Shown here in pieces: positions 1 to 11,801 of a DNA stretch of 64,000 nucleotides. Under the pieces are notes generated by a model that searched no databases, was not told the origin of the DNA, and saw nothing but the letters and a program-made list of their open reading frames with translations. Numbering within the stretch: the stretch's first letter is position 1; each line of letters begins with the position of its first letter. Source of the stretch: Rhododendron vialii (lineage: Eukaryota > Streptophyta > Magnoliopsida > Ericales > Ericaceae); contig NC_080562.1 in NCBI RefSeq assembly GCF_030253575.1, positions 30,583,852-30,647,851 on the forward strand, in the 5' to 3' direction. Made by a program: the position numbers and the translations under genes.

Positions 1-459
1 CTTAAGTTTATTTCAATTAAACACCTATACTAACAAAATTCCCAAATTTAGACCCCCGCCGTTATACTACGTCCCAAAAATTGCTAACATGGCATTTCCA
101 ACCCGTTTAAGTTGCCTCATTGCACATGTTTTTTTGCCCAAACCCAGTTCTTTTTTCTGCTCGACATACTTCTAATGATGGGTTTCGCTTGGGTGCATCG
201 TCCCCTGTTGGAAACATGTGCAATGGGACAACTTAAACAGGTTGGAGATGCCATATCAGCAATTTTTGGGACGAAGTATAACGGCGGGGGTCAAAATTTG
301 GGGATTTTATTAGTACAGATATTTAATTAAAATAAACTTAAATTCAGGTGTCTAAATTTGGAAACTTTGTTAATACAGGTGTTTAATTGAAATAAAGTTA
401 AGTTCAGGTGTCTCTGTGACATTTAGTACAAAGTTCAGGTGCCATTTTGAAATTTTCCC
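1..459. mobile_element. Foldback MITE, left end outside the window
   Basis: Bases 1-131 and about 211-340 are inverted copies of each other (for example GTTATACTACGTCCCAAAAA at 61-80 pairs with its complement near 264-284). About 80 bp of loop lies between them. The right side runs on to a TTTTGAAATTTTCCC end at about 445-459, the same style of end as the MULE-type element at 15331-16185. The left terminus and target duplication are outside the window, so the superfamily is inferred from the terminal bases only. No coding capacity is seen. Confidence 0.7.
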
Positions 460-1581
460 ATTATTATAAGCAAAAGTTCATGGGCTTCCACGACTATAGC
501 CCATCAATAAGTTAATTTTACTCAGCGCAGTTTTCCACAAGAAAAGATGCCCTACTCCGAAGTCCCAACTAGAACTATAAATGCTATTGATGGGCTTCAT
601 AGGCTTCCACAGCTATCGGGCCTTGGTGCTTGATTGACGTTATATCATCTTACACAGTATGTACTGTATTAAACTAGGCCCATTGGGACCTTGATTTGTT
701 TACAAATTAGGACTAAACGTATCCAAACACCACTCTTGGCCTCGACATTGCTACATTGAGGTTTCTTACAGATAGTTGTGTTATGTGGTGTGATGTGATT
801 GAACAATACTCTCTTGTGAAAATGACGAGTATCAATACCATACATGTACTTTCTTTCTTTTTCAACAAAAAAAAGTGTCTAATAACTCGGTGAACAGATG
901 TTGAAGTTTAAAAATCGTAAAATGATATGTGAGGGCATATTATTAAATTTGAAAAAGAACAGACAAAAGTCCTGTGCGTCTATTATTTACCTTCATTTTG
1001 TACCATGTTCATTTGACTAATGTTCCAAAGCTTAACTATAATCAAATGCGATGCGAAACAATCTCAATTTGTACAATATATAGTATCAAATTTGGCACAG
1101 GAACACGAGGTGCAAAGAATATACTCAAACATGAAAACAAGAAAATGTTAGCAGGTCTAATAAGACAACAACCGACACCAATATTTCACCACAAATTACA
1201 AACCCACCTCCAATCACTACTAATCTTTTTCCTTCATAATTTTGTGACAGCTTCTATTGGGGCCTGTTATTAGGCGTGCTTCCTCTCCAATTCTCTCTCT
1301 CCATATACACGTTTTATCTGAGTTTCTGTCCCACTTTGATGATTTTGGAGTTGGGTTTTCTTTCGATTGATTGGGATCTGGGGTATCCCAATCATTCTTT
1401 TCCCATCTGGGTTTCCCAGATTTTGGGGCTGGAGAAATCTAAGGTACACAAATGATCGTCTGGGTATCTGTGATTTTGTTGCAATTTGTAGATTTGAATT
1501 CCCGTAGATAGAATCAAGAATCACTTTTGATTGAGGGCATTTGTTCTTCTTCTTCTTCTGGTCAAAGAAGCAATACAGAGA
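460..1581 (+). promoter_or_regulatory. Upstream region and 5' leader of the mannanase gene
   Basis: This A+T-rich stretch has no ORF with recognisable homology. From about 1270 the composition changes to the pyrimidine-rich sequence (TTCCTCTCCAATTCTCTCTCTCC) usual for a plant 5' leader, so transcription probably starts near there. An in-frame upstream ATG at 1531 would add 17 residues (a run of leucines). I prefer the ATG at 1582, because the protein from there matches the length and N-terminal layout of MAN2-type mannanases. No definite TATA box was assigned. Confidence 0.4.
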
Positions 1582-4500
1582 ATGGTAGCTGGAAATGGAC
1601 TGTTCTACCCCATCATTGGCTTTGCATCATTTCTTGTTTTGATTTACTGGTCATTTGGTGATTTATGGGTCAATTACCGTAATGGACCCGAGTTGAGCTT
1701 TGTGCAAAGGAATGGGACTCATTTCATGGTTGATGGTAGAGTCTTCTACGTTAATGGGTGGAACTCTTACTGGTTAATGGACCATGCTGTGGATCATTAC
1801 ACTAGACCTAGGGTTAGGGAAATGCTCCGAGCCGGCGCGAAGATGGGCCTTACCGTGTGCCGAACTTGGGCCTTCAACGATGGTGCCTACAATGCCCTTC
1901 AGATTTCCCCTGGCAGATATGATGAGAGAGTATTTAGGGTAAGGGAAATTCTTTATTTGTTAGTCTAGCTTTCCTTATTATATTTTTCCCAGCCCTGATT
2001 TTGGTCCTTTATTTGGTCTTACAATGAATTTTAAGAAATGTATTAATTGAATCAAGCCAAAAACATGCATCCTTATGGATTCAACATGAATTGAAGTACA
2101 CTCTAATTTATTCCTGGACTGGGGCCCTGATTTGTTATAACCATATGTATCTTTCAGCGGCCGGCTGAACGAAACAATGGACTGAAATCGAGAAATTAAT
2201 TCGGTTTGTCCGGATATTGATTTTTATTTGTTGTGGTTTCATCCATAAACACTGGGTATCTGCAAATCTCAATGAACTCTTTTGACCTTCCTCCACAATA
2301 TGTCTCCCTGATTCCTGCAGAAATAGAAGGAAAGAAAGGGGAATTCTTAAGTTTGTCGACATCTAAGCGGAGTGAAATAAATACAAAATTGCTGTGAGCA
2401 CTTAAATTGTTCTAGTTTGGTCAAAGCCATTGTATATGATCATCTGTATCGTTGATCCTATCTATTTTAATGTGGAAATCGTATGGCAGGCCTTGGATCA
2501 TGTCATTGCAGAGGCCAGGAAACACGGAATACGGTTGCTTCTTAGCTTAGTTAATAACTTGCTACCATATGGTGGGAAGACACAATACGTCAAGTGGGCA
2601 TGGGAAGAAGGAGTTGGTTTGAGCTCTTCTAATGATTCATTCTTCTATGATCCATCAATTCGCAATTATTTCAAAAATCATGTCAAGGTGATACATCTTA
2701 TCTCTTTTGTTTATTGTTGTTTCTTTCTCCCCTTCTTCAATCAGCAGTCTTTGGGCATTGCCTTTCAGCTTATGTGGGTAGGACTTCCTGTGATTTTATC
2801 AAGTGCCAAAAGAATTTTCATAACATGCCAATAAGACCTTTGAGTCTCTTTCCAAACTTTTGGAGAATCAAATAAATCAATAATTTGGTTTTGACGCATC
2901 AATATTTTTGTTTCGTAGATGGCTAGTGCTGCAGGAAGAAATTGCCATATGCAAAATTATGAAGTGATCATTTCCTTCCATAACTAGGTGCATCTAATTA
3001 AATGGTTTTGAGGCTTATAACCAAGTAAACTAATTTGGGTGCTTTTAAGACAAAATGAAGTTGGGTGAAATCCTTATGCGGAATTGTCTTTTAGATTTCC
3101 CACTGGCTGTCCTTAAGTTATTTACAAAAAATGATCAAAAGCCTGCTTAGTAAGTCCAGTTAATCATGCAAACAAGCCAAAAGGCCTTTGGCCGAACTGC
3201 ATCAGGTGTGCTTTTAGGTGCCCGGAAAAATGAGCTCAGGAGTTAAACTCCTCTTCCAATGTACAAATCTAACTATTCTAATAATACTGACTTTTGCCGA
3301 TCAAAAATAAAAATAAAATCATGCAGACAATTTGTTGTAGAAATAGTAGTGAGATTGTGAAACATAAAAAGAACATCCATTGGGCTAGAACTTGAAAAAT
3401 CCGTGTTTAACAAGAATGGGTATTTCAAATGGATCATTTGCCAACAAAAAATATAAAGAAACAAGTACTAACTTGAGAACCATTATTGTAATGACTCAAA
3501 GGTGATGTATAGAAAACAAGAGGATTTACATAATTTAACCAATCAATCATGTCTTCTCCTTTTGTTTTGATAAGCCAATCAATCATGTCTTTGAAATTGC
3601 TTTATGAAAAATCTTCGGGTTCAGCTGTATGAACTATTGAAATATCTTTCATTATGCTGGTTGGCTGCTGAAACTTGAAACTGGAGTGATGATCTTTGTT
3701 TTGGATATTTCACCAGTGCAATTAAATTTCACTCATGTAGGCTTTGCTCACACGGAGGAACACTATCACTGGAATTCAATATAGGGATGATCCCACCATC
3801 TTCGCATGGGAGTTGATCAATGAGCCTCGCTGCATCTCTGATCCTTCAGGCAATACCCTCCAAGTAAGCTTTAGACCTCTACCTGGCTTTATTCTCATGT
3901 CCATAGAAAAGACCAAAGGCATCCAAAATTGTTTTAGTTTACTAAGTAGGCAACTAAAGTGGTTTGGAACTTCTAATCTTTTTCTGAAGTCCTTGAGAGT
4001 AAATAGTTCCAGGTCTGAATTTTTAAGGCTGACATAGTTTTAGAATGTTGAGATTTGAGAATGTGGTAAAAGCAGAATAGATTCATTCCTAACATGGTTG
4101 ATTTCCTTAATTTAAGGTGTAACAAAACTTGTACCTACTAGAATTTATCAAGTCATACAATTTCAGACAACTCATTTGCACTCATGTTTGCTTTTCTATA
4201 ATTTACACCTTTTTAGTTGTTTTACAATAGAGGGGAGAGAGAGAGAGAGAGAGAAACCAAACCGAACCACCTGCGCTCTTTCTATGGTGGTTCATATACA
4301 TCCAAGTATGAAAATGACTTCATGACATATTAGTATGCAAGTGCACTTAATGACATGTAAGTCTACAAGTGCAGGATTGGATAGAAGAAATGTCAGTTTT
4401 CGTGAAATCAATTGACAAGAAGCATCTGTTAACCATTGGCCTTGAAGGGTTCTACGGTCCCAAGAGTCCCAAAAGGCTAACCGTAAACCCAGGAGAATGG

Positions 4501-5555
4501 GCAGCTAACCTTGGATCTGATTTTATTCGCAACTCCAAGATCTCAACCATCGATTTTGCCACTGTTCATATCTACCCTGACCAGTGGTAAGCTTCTGTTA
4601 ATGTTTCTATAACACATTCTTGTACTTCTTAAACCTTAGAAACGGCGAAATTGAAGATTTTAAGGGCCTTCTGAGGTTCTGTTTTCAGTTCTGTTTTCAA
4701 AAGCTGGCCTTTCATTTTATCTACTGTTAACAAGGACCAAAATTCAGCTTCCATGTATTGTTTTGATTACCATGAAAATGGAAATGTTTCGAAACATTTC
4801 TGCTGCTGACAAAAACAATATCGACAATTGCTTGGAAAAATTTATAGGAATTTCTACAGCAATATGGAAGCTGAACATATATGGCATAAGAGTTACTGAG
4901 AAATAACTACTGTATCAGTCACACTAACACAAATTTTTTCTCACTATTCATGTTATCTTCCATATTGCATCGTATTTTTGTGCAGCTTGCTATGTTCCAG
5001 TATGCATTGAAACCATACAATCTTGACTTCATATGTAGTATTTTGCTTTGGTGTTCCTGGACAACAAAACAGTTCGGCCATTTCGATAGAAACAAGTGGA
5101 AACTGTGCTTTTTGATTGTCAGCTAAAACTTTTCATTCTTTGGTAGGTTTCCTGAGCAAGAGCTAGATGAGAAACTAAAATATGTCTCCAAATGGATGGT
5201 TTCTCATATCGAAGATGGTGATAAAGAACTGAGGAAACCTATCATGTTCACTGAATTCGGCTTGTCAAATCTGAGCAAAGGTTTCCAGCCATCTCAGCGC
5301 GAAAGATTCTACAAAATTGCTTATGATGTCATCTATGAATCTGCCCAGAAAAATGATTCAGGCGCTGGATCTTTTGTGTGGCAGTTCTTGGTTGGAGGGA
5401 TGGAAGAGTACAACGATGATTACGGGATTGTCCCTTGGGAGAGCCCATCAATGTACCGGTTGATAACTCAACATTCATGTCGGCTGGCAATATCTCAGGG
5501 TGTGCTCCCTTCGCAAAAGGAGCACTTGAAAGAATTGTGTTTGCAGAGACGGTAA
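1582..5555 (+). CDS. MAN2: Mannan endo-1,4-beta-mannosidase (GH5, MAN2-like), 5 exons
   Basis: Exons are 1582-1938, 2490-2687, 3741-3863, 4375-4586 and 5147-5555. All have GT/AG borders and join in frame to 432 codons plus stop, the usual family length. The enzyme cleaves internal beta-1,4 links of mannans. Residues 4-30 form one hydrophobic segment ([19 protein letters not shown]), a signal anchor, which suggests a Golgi or secretory membrane location as proposed for MAN2-type members. The conserved blocks follow in order: [33 protein letters not shown], then [11 protein letters not shown] with the acid/base Glu213 in NEP, and MFTEFGLS with the nucleophile Glu333. [20 protein letters not shown] closes the barrel. 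Compared with Arabidopsis paralogues as I remember them, [13 protein letters not shown] and [17 protein letters not shown] fit MAN2 best; MAN2 orthology is inferred. A (GA)n run lies in intron 3. No breaks are seen. Confidence 0.95.
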
Positions 5556-6737
5556 ATTTTCTGATAACCAAAACCTGAACGTCTTATATGCCGGTGATTG
5601 GTTCCCATTTTTTATGGTTTAAGTTTGTTCCAAGTGTGCAGGATGTAGGTTGTTAGGTTTGTAAGTTAAGGTTTGATAGCATCTATTTTTAATGTAAATG
5701 AAACTGCAGCATAAAAATGCAGCAAATTGTTGTAAAATGTAGTATTCATTGTGGACCAAAAGGAAATAAAATTAGAGTTCATGGTAATTTTTTCCCTGTG
5801 ATTACTTTCTAGTTGCTCTTCATGTTCCAACTTCCAAGCACCAGTGTTGAGAAATATACTATTCTCTCCGTTCTTTATTTTGTGTACAGTATTTCATTTT
5901 AAGCTGTCTCTTAATAAGTGTTCATTTTATAAAATTAGGGGGGGTAAAAATTAGTACATTGTCTATTTTATCTTTAAAAATATATTTCATTTTGAAAAGT
6001 TAGTAAATAAAAATGTAATGATGATGGATAAGTAAGAAAAATAGAGAAAAAAGTCGATATGAAATGTATAATGATGATGTCTTTTTAATAAATTAGAATT
6101 ACGAAGCATGACACTTAAAAAAGAAGAGAAAGAATACCATTCTCTTGTGACATTAAAAAGGGTCAAGGAATACCATTCTCTTGTGACATTAAAAAGGGTC
6201 TCATCACAATCTCATTTGACAGTCCGAGTCATTCATTTCATAAACCTCTAGGTAGTCACCCATCCAATCAACCTAATTTTTCCATGGATCATTTGACCCA
6301 TCACGACATTCCATCATCAAGACTACAAGATTAAGATTTGGATTTGGGTATAGATAATTACTTTGGGTTTGGGTATGGTAATCGCAAAACCCAGACCAAA
6401 CCGATCCATTGCCATCCCTAATTAAATCGACTAATTTATCATGTTAATTTACCGCTGGTCTACGAATCCTGCTATGGTTTCAATTGCATGTTCATCTCAT
6501 TTCGAACTTGCAGTTGCAGATTAAAATTAAACATTCTTTTTCTGGTCAGACGGAATAGAGATCTAACATACATTCAAGCACTGGGAAGACACCACTCTAC
6601 CAGAAAAAAGGATCCAAACAAGCAAAAAGATAAAAAAAAAAAAATTGTTTTGTATTTCTGATAGTCAAGAGACTTGGACACATCCCAACAGAGCCAAATC
6701 AATACACGAGAATTTGACCCGAAACTAACAAAGGCAA
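5556..6737. other. Intergenic: mannanase 3' UTR and degenerate repeats
   Basis: The mannanase 3' UTR probably runs to about 5770, where AATAAA-like signals occur (GAAATAAAATTAG near 5763). At 5860 a CTCTCCGTTCTTTATTTTG sequence resembles one end of the Stowaway-like MITEs found elsewhere here, but no matching right end was found. A 36-bp unit (GAATACCATTCTCTTGTGAC...) is repeated in tandem at 6132 and 6168. TTGCCATCCCTA at about 6410 resembles a hAT-type terminus. No gene is seen. Confidence 0.5.
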
Positions 6738-7400
6738 TCAACGAAACGCGAACCTCGGCGAAGTCCTAACCCCACCACCACTCTCCCTCTCAGCAGCCCT
6801 TTTAGCTCTCTCCTCCTCTATCTCCCCAACCCGCCTCAGCTTCCTCACCTTCAAATTCTTCTCACCCCCACCGCTCTCCTCAACAACCTTCCTGCTCCGA
6901 GTCCGCACCCCCACCGTCTCCTCCTCCGCTCCACCACCACTCTCCGCCGCGACCCGATCGAACTCCTTCCCCAGCTTCCTCGCCAGCCTCTTCCTCTTCC
7001 AATCTCCCTCCTCCTCGTCCCCCGTGAACCGCCTACGCTTCACAACCGCCGGGGCCGGGGGCGGCGACGGGCTCACCTCCTTCTCCTCCTCCTCCTCGTC
7101 GTCATCGGAACCGAGGATCTTGACGGCGGCAGCGGAGAGTCCGTCTCGTTTCTTCTTGAGGGTTTTCTCGCGCTGGGAGCGCAGCCTGTTGACGTTGCCT
7201 TCGATGCGGCCCTGGAGGCGGAAGCGCTTGAAGCTGAGGCCGCCCATAGACCAGTGGGCCTCGCGGGCCCACGACATGAACGGGTCGGAGACCGGGGAGG
7301 GCGGGTCGACCCGCTCCGAGCTGAACTTGACGTCGGTGTAGATCCGGGGCCTGGGCAGGCTGCTGCCGTAGAACTTGCCGGGACCCAGTGATACTACCAT
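6738..7400 (-). CDS. Uncharacterised conserved plant protein, basic/acidic, probably nuclear
   Basis: A single exon of 220 codons reads from the ATG at 7400-7398 to the stop at 6738. An open frame continues upstream of that ATG, but it runs through the (CT)n leader repeat and low-complexity RERERE residues, so the internal MVVSLGPGKFYGSSLPRPR start is chosen. The N-terminal 75 residues form a compact conserved block (PRPRIYTDVKF, DPFMSWAREAHWSMGGLSFKR, LQGRIEGNV). I recognise this as a plant-wide uncharacterised family. The rest is low complexity: an acidic run DDDEEEEEKE (about residue 95), PSPPPAPA, basic runs KRRR and KRKR, and an Arg/Glu-rich tail. The basic clusters look like nuclear localisation signals. 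No catalytic motif is visible. The E2F-type promoter sites (see 7563-7651) suggest S-phase expression. Function unknown. Confidence 0.85.
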   Translation of the reverse strand: MVVSLGPGKFYGSSLPRPRIYTDVKFSSERVDPPSPVSDPFMSWAREAHWSMGGLSFKRFRLQGRIEGNVNRLRSQREKTLKKKRDGLSAAAVKILGSDDDEEEEEKEVSPSPPPAPAVVKRRRFTGDEEEGDWKRKRLARKLGKEFDRVAAESGGGAEEETVGVRTRSRKVVEESGGGEKNLKVRKLRRVGEIEEERAKRAAERESGGGVRTSPRFAFR

Positions 7401-7451
7401 CTTTGCTCCGATCGTTGAGGGATCGAACAGTTTCTCTCTCTCTGTGTATAG

Positions 7452-7490
<39 letters not shown>

Positions 7491-7515
7491 GAAGGCTTGA
7501 GGAATTATGTTTATC
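7401..7515 (-). promoter_or_regulatory. 5' leader with (GA)n tract of the 6738-7400 gene
   Basis: Between the ATG at 7400 and a TATA box at 7544-7549 lies a leader of roughly 115 bp, assuming transcription starts about 30 bp downstream of TATA. It contains a CT run at 7455-7487 (GA on the coding strand). (GA)n leaders are common in plant genes and may bind GAGA-type (BPC) factors; this role is inferred. Confidence 0.5.
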
Positions 7516-7543
7516 AGTAGGGTTGTATGTATATGCGTGCGTG

Positions 7544-7549
7544 TATATA
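7544..7549 (-). promoter_or_regulatory. TATA box of the 6738-7400 gene
   Basis: The coding strand reads CTATATACAC here, 144 bp upstream of the start codon and immediately downstream of the E2F-type palindrome at 7575-7588. Position and sequence fit a plant core promoter. Confidence 0.55.
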
Positions 7550-7562
7550 GAGCTGTGTGTAA

Positions 7563-7651
7563 TTTTGGCGGGAGTTTTGGCGCCAAAAGAACCGCGCTGT
7601 TAATGGTGGTTCCATTTAATTTCTTTTTCTTTCTGGTTTTTTCGCGGCAAA
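7563..7651. promoter_or_regulatory. Cluster of E2F/DP-type sites
   Basis: Three sites fit the plant E2F consensus TTTSSCGS: TTTTGGCGGG at 7563-7572; the perfect 14-bp palindrome TTTTGGCGCCAAAA at 7575-7588, which presents TTTGGCGC on both strands; and 7639-7651, which reads TTTCGCGG on one strand and TTTGCCGC on the other. All lie within 110 bp upstream of the TATA box of the 6738-7400 gene, the normal place for E2F control of S-phase genes. Confidence 0.75.
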
Positions 7652-8399
7652 CCAATGCTTTCGAGGAGTGAATATTCAGTGTGCTCGGAGTACAGTCAAG
7701 TAATGCTTGAAGAATCTTTTCCACCACACATTTGCTGTTGAAATTCGCATTATTGTACGGTGTAAAAGGTCATAATGTAGTACCATCACACACTTAATAA
7801 TTTCGGTGTTTGAGAGGGAAAAGCATTGAAATTAGTATTTGTTACTATATTTAACTGCAAAGTAGTAGTACTTGTAAGCAGTAAAGAAATGTCACAAACG
7901 GGATTTCCTTTTTTTTTTAATTCTCTCTCTCAATATTTCGTAAGTACGTTTTTTCATATTCCAAAAGTGTTTGGACTAGCAGCGATAATTTATGCTCACC
8001 TTAATTTTTCTCTAAGAAATCAATCTTACCATCATTAATGAGTACCCATTTCAAACCGGACCAAAGTTCTCTATTATGCTGAATGGTGGCGTAGTTGTGT
8101 TTTTTGTCCACGAGCTTACAGAGGTCATAGGCAATGGGATACAAATCTTCCCCTACATTTTCCTCTTAGTCATGGAGGCTTTCGTTTCTCTTTTACTATG
8201 GAATAGTGAAAATGGAGATTTTTCATTCACGGCTCCTTTGGATGGTAAGAAATGATAAGATAAAAAAGGGGAGAACTCAATCAAAATATTTCATTTCTGT
8301 ACTTTTCTCTGCATTTCTCATCAAAATAGTCAATCCAAACGAGTGATTTTGCTAGAAATCAAAACCCTTTCTTTTCTTTTCTATTATCACTTCATCCAA
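7652..8399. other. Intergenic, no feature recognised
   Basis: A+T-rich DNA upstream of the uncharacterised gene. No coding pattern, inverted repeat or element end was recognised before the LINE similarity begins near 8400. Confidence 0.4.
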
Positions 8400-9352
8400 A
8401 GGGCTTGTCAAAGTGTCCCACTTTGGGAATCTCTCATGTGCATGACCTATTTATTTTGAGTGGTGCTCACTTGAGATCTTGACGGATAGTGTTGAAGACC
8501 TTGAAGGAATTCCATAGTTTCTCTGGTTTATAACATAACCTGCTCAAGAGTGTCATATATTATGTTGATGTGCTTGAGAATTCTAAACAAGTATTTTCTG
8601 ATTTGATGGGTATCTCTAAAGGGAAACTTCCAGTGAAGTATTTGGTGTGCTTTTAATCAATACCAGACTTACTTCCTCAGATTGAGGTATGTTAAAGGAC
8701 AACATTTTGGGACGGATTCATAGATGGACCCAAAAGTTTCTGTCCTATAGGGACAGGGCTCAATTAGTCTAATATGTTCTCTTCAACATTCAGAAATATT
8801 GATGTGCTATTTTGATCCTACCTCAGAAAATTACGAAGGAAATTGAAGTCTGCTTTGTGCCTTCCTATGGTCAGGAGTTGAGATCAAGCACACTAGAGTA
8901 AAAGTTAGTTGATCCAACCTCTGTGTTCCCAAGAATGAAGGGGGTTTGGGGATAGATCTATCAAGGAATGGAATAACGGTCTTGCTAACCTTCACCCACG
9001 AGGTAGATGATAATGTGCCAATAATTTCAAACAAATTTGGATATCAATGCATATCTCACGAATATCAATAGACTTTCACATATATCAATACATCTTTCTC
9101 GAATATCAATGTACTTTTTACCTATTATCCTACACCATTTGGGCAGATGTTAGAATAATCCATGGAATAAAGTCATCAACATGAAACATTTCTGGGCTTT
9201 AAGTTAAAAAGTTGATACTTTGTGGGTGAAATGGGTCCATGTTTACATTCTCAAAGTGCAGAGTTTGTAGGTGATACGGATCCCTGGTGAAGCTTCTGGG
9301 GTTGTGAGAAAGTTGTTGAAGCTCAAAAACATCTGTCAAGATTGGATGACAT

Positions 9353-10661
9353 AGGGCAAATTTCACTGACCTCCCTCGAGGTTTCTGACAAAAACAAAAA
9401 CCGCCATTAAGGTTTTTGAAATGTCACTGCCCTCCCTTACTTTTCAAAGTATTCTATAGATTCCCCCTTCAAGCTAATTTGGCATAAACGCTGTCAAATT
9501 TAGGATGTAAAAGACTTCAATGCCCTCTCCAATCTTTTGCTCTTCCTTTTCGTTCCATCATTATCTTTCACCCTGTTCATTATCACTGCTTCCTTGACCA
9601 TACCAGAAGTTGAAGGAATTTGAGCATATACTTTTGAGAGAAAAGAAAATTAAAATAAATGTAGAGTATAATTCAGTTGTGTTCAAAATTAAATGAGTTT
9701 TTAAGATGAAAAAAGTTCGATTGGGTTATGTGTTTTTTTATTCAACTTTGTTTTATCATTTTAACATATTATATTAGTTTTTGGTTACATCTAGTCTAGC
9801 CATGCTTGAAAAGTTTTAAAAAAAAAAAAGGTGAATAAAATTCAGTCAAAATTTACAAACTTGAAAAATTAGCCATCTTTGACTTGGCATTTTGACTTTT
9901 AGACTCTTTTTTTAATATTTATAAAAAATGTAATGAATATTTTTTGTAAAATCCTTTACTTTTAAAGATTGAGATACACTAGATATACTCAACAATAAAA
10001 ATAAATTGACAAAATCTCAAAAGGATGTAATTGGAGTCGTATCAAATATGTGGAGGTAAAGTCGGTTAATAGAACAAAAAAATTGTGGGTTAGTTGTTCA
10101 GCCTAGAGAGAAAAATTATGACAAAAAACAAAAAACTTTCACATAAGACGAGAAAAATACCACACAATTGATTAATTTTTTTGGTCTAAAGTGTCATTTT
10201 ATATGAAATTTTTAAAAAATATTACAACAATGGAGATTTACTTCGTAGTATGGAGATAATTTATATCGTGTTACGTAGATTTACATTTTTTTTGATAATC
10301 GGATGTTCGAGTCAGCTTGGTTGCACCTTAATTAATTCCGGGGTCTTAAAGTTAACGACCAGGCAAACCTCCTATTGCCTCAAGGTTTGAAATGTTTAAC
10401 TTTCGTGAAATTCAAACTTGCGATATCTTACGGAGAGATATGTAGTTCTACGAAGTATTGGGTTTTGGCTGGGAAATTTGAGTATTTTATGGTTGAGGGT
10501 AATTTCGGTACTTGGTCAAATTATTATAGTGGACATCAATAGTTCTGTTTGATTTCCAAACGGAGAGATAACAGAAGGGGGGAATCTAATAATGTCAGTA
10601 AAAGTGAGGGAGGGCAGTGACATTTTAGAAACCTCAGGGGAGGTCAGTGAAATTTACCCAA
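9353..10661. mobile_element. TIR transposon (MULE-like, non-autonomous) inside the LINE
   Basis: The left end AGGGCAAATTTCACTGACC and the inverted right end GGTCAGTGAAATTTACCC form terminal inverted repeats that stay similar for about 75 bp (including GAGGTTTC and AGTGACATTT). Flanks GGATGACAT (9344-9352) and AGATGAAAT (10662-10670) agree at 7 of 9 positions, consistent with an old 9-bp target duplication. The LINE reading ...NICQDWM before and RWNIS...GRDTFLW after the element joins when it is removed. There is no transposase ORF. A SINE copy lies inside it. Confidence 0.75.
10288..10450 (-). mobile_element. tRNA-derived SINE copy 1 (inside the TIR element)
   Basis: On the minus strand a B-box-like AAGTTTGAATTTCACG is followed by a body containing TTTCAAACCTTGAGG and GTTAACTTTAAGACC, and ends in ATCAAAAAAAA. 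The same body occurs at 48153-48345 and 59605-59790, defining a dispersed family. The A box is too degraded to recognise in this copy. Confidence 0.55.
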
Positions 10662-11148
10662 AGATGAAATATATCATAATGATGGCAGAGATACCTTTCT
10701 ATAGACTGAAAACTGGCATCCTTTGTGTGCCCTATACCATAGGTTTGGGGAGTCTGTGGTGGCTCACAGAGAAAGTGCTTTAAGAGCAAAAGTGGCCGGC
10801 CTTCATCATTGATATAGGGCTTTGGAAATGGCCTTGGCAAAGTAACAGAATCATTATGGTAATCATTAGAGAAACTCCAGTTGGTTTTCTTCCTATTCCA
10901 TCCAGCTTTGATGAGGTTATTTGTACATTTGACGAAGGATGGTAATTTTTCAGCTAAGTCTACTTGGGAGGCATGCAGGCTCAGGAACTCCTTTCAACCA
11001 TGGCATACTCTTATATGGTTTGGTCAAGGTATTCCTAGATGGAGCTTCATTGAGTGGATGGTTGTTTTGGCGAGACTTTCTAGCAAGGACATGTTAGTGA
11101 GGTAGGGCATGGGTGGGTCCCCTCTATGCTTTCTTTGTCTAGGCCATG

Positions 11149-11309
11149 TTTCCACTAACATTTTTCAGCAACAACTTATGGTATTTTACCAATTTTACAT
11201 TGATCAACAAGTTATTAGTTAGTGGAAACAACTTATTGGATAGTGGAAACAACTAACGACTTGTCAACAACAACATGCATCATCTCCTTAACTTATTCCC
11301 TACTGGAAT
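11149..11309. mobile_element. Short insertion in the LINE zinc-binding region
   Basis: The LINE reading ...LCFLCLGH (about 11145) resumes as ESHNHLFFDC at 11313. The intervening 160 bp has internal inverted pieces (TTTCCACTAAC near 11149 and GTTAGTGGAAA near 11217) but no clear target duplication. It is called an insertion because LINE homologues lack it. Confidence 0.45.
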
Positions 11310-11454
11310 GGGTTGGAATCTCACAACCATCTTTTCTTCGATTGCCATTTTTCCTTGATGGTCCGGCGGCAAATGCTATCTCAGAATGGTATATCTATTC
11401 CTATTTTGCCTATAGCCCGGGAGTTGGAGTGGTCAATCCAAAAGAAGAAGAAAG

Positions 11455-11647
11455 GCGGGCTTGTTCGTTTTTGGATTTGGGATTTTGGATTTGAATTTGT
11501 AATGATTAGGGTAGGGAGATAGGGATAATGATTGGAGAGAGATAGAGATAAAAAAGAAAATAATGATTAGAGATAAGAATAATGAATGAATTTTAGAGTA
11601 TGAAAATAATTTAGAGTCTAAATCTTAAAAACCCAATCGAACAAGTC
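11455..11647. mobile_element. Small TIR element in the LINE (hAT-like)
   Basis: GGGCTTGTTCG at the left and its inverted form CGAACAAGTCC at the right bound about 190 bp of A+T-rich DNA. GAAAG occurs on both sides, a possible part of a target duplication. LINE coding resumes directly after it at KSFRGALYKLSLAATIYFLW. The superfamily is a guess. Confidence 0.5.
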
Positions 11648-11801
11648 CGAAAGCTTTCGGGGTGCCCTTTATAAGCTGTCATTGGCAGCTACCATTTACT
11701 TTCTTTGGAGGAAGCGTAATTTGAGAATCTTTCAAGGTAAATCCAGGAATGCGGATTGAGTGTCTTTAGTACTACATTTGAGCTAAGGTTAGTGCTTGAT
11801 C

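Noticed and set aside
5860..6110. A seventh Stowaway-like MITE
   Set aside because: Only a left-end-like CTCTCCGTTC was seen; no matching right end with TA was found.
7401..7727. 109-residue N-terminal extension of the 6738-7400 protein
   Set aside because: It is encoded by the promoter, TATA region and (GA)n leader (RERERE residues); the conserved family N-terminus begins at MVVSLGPG.
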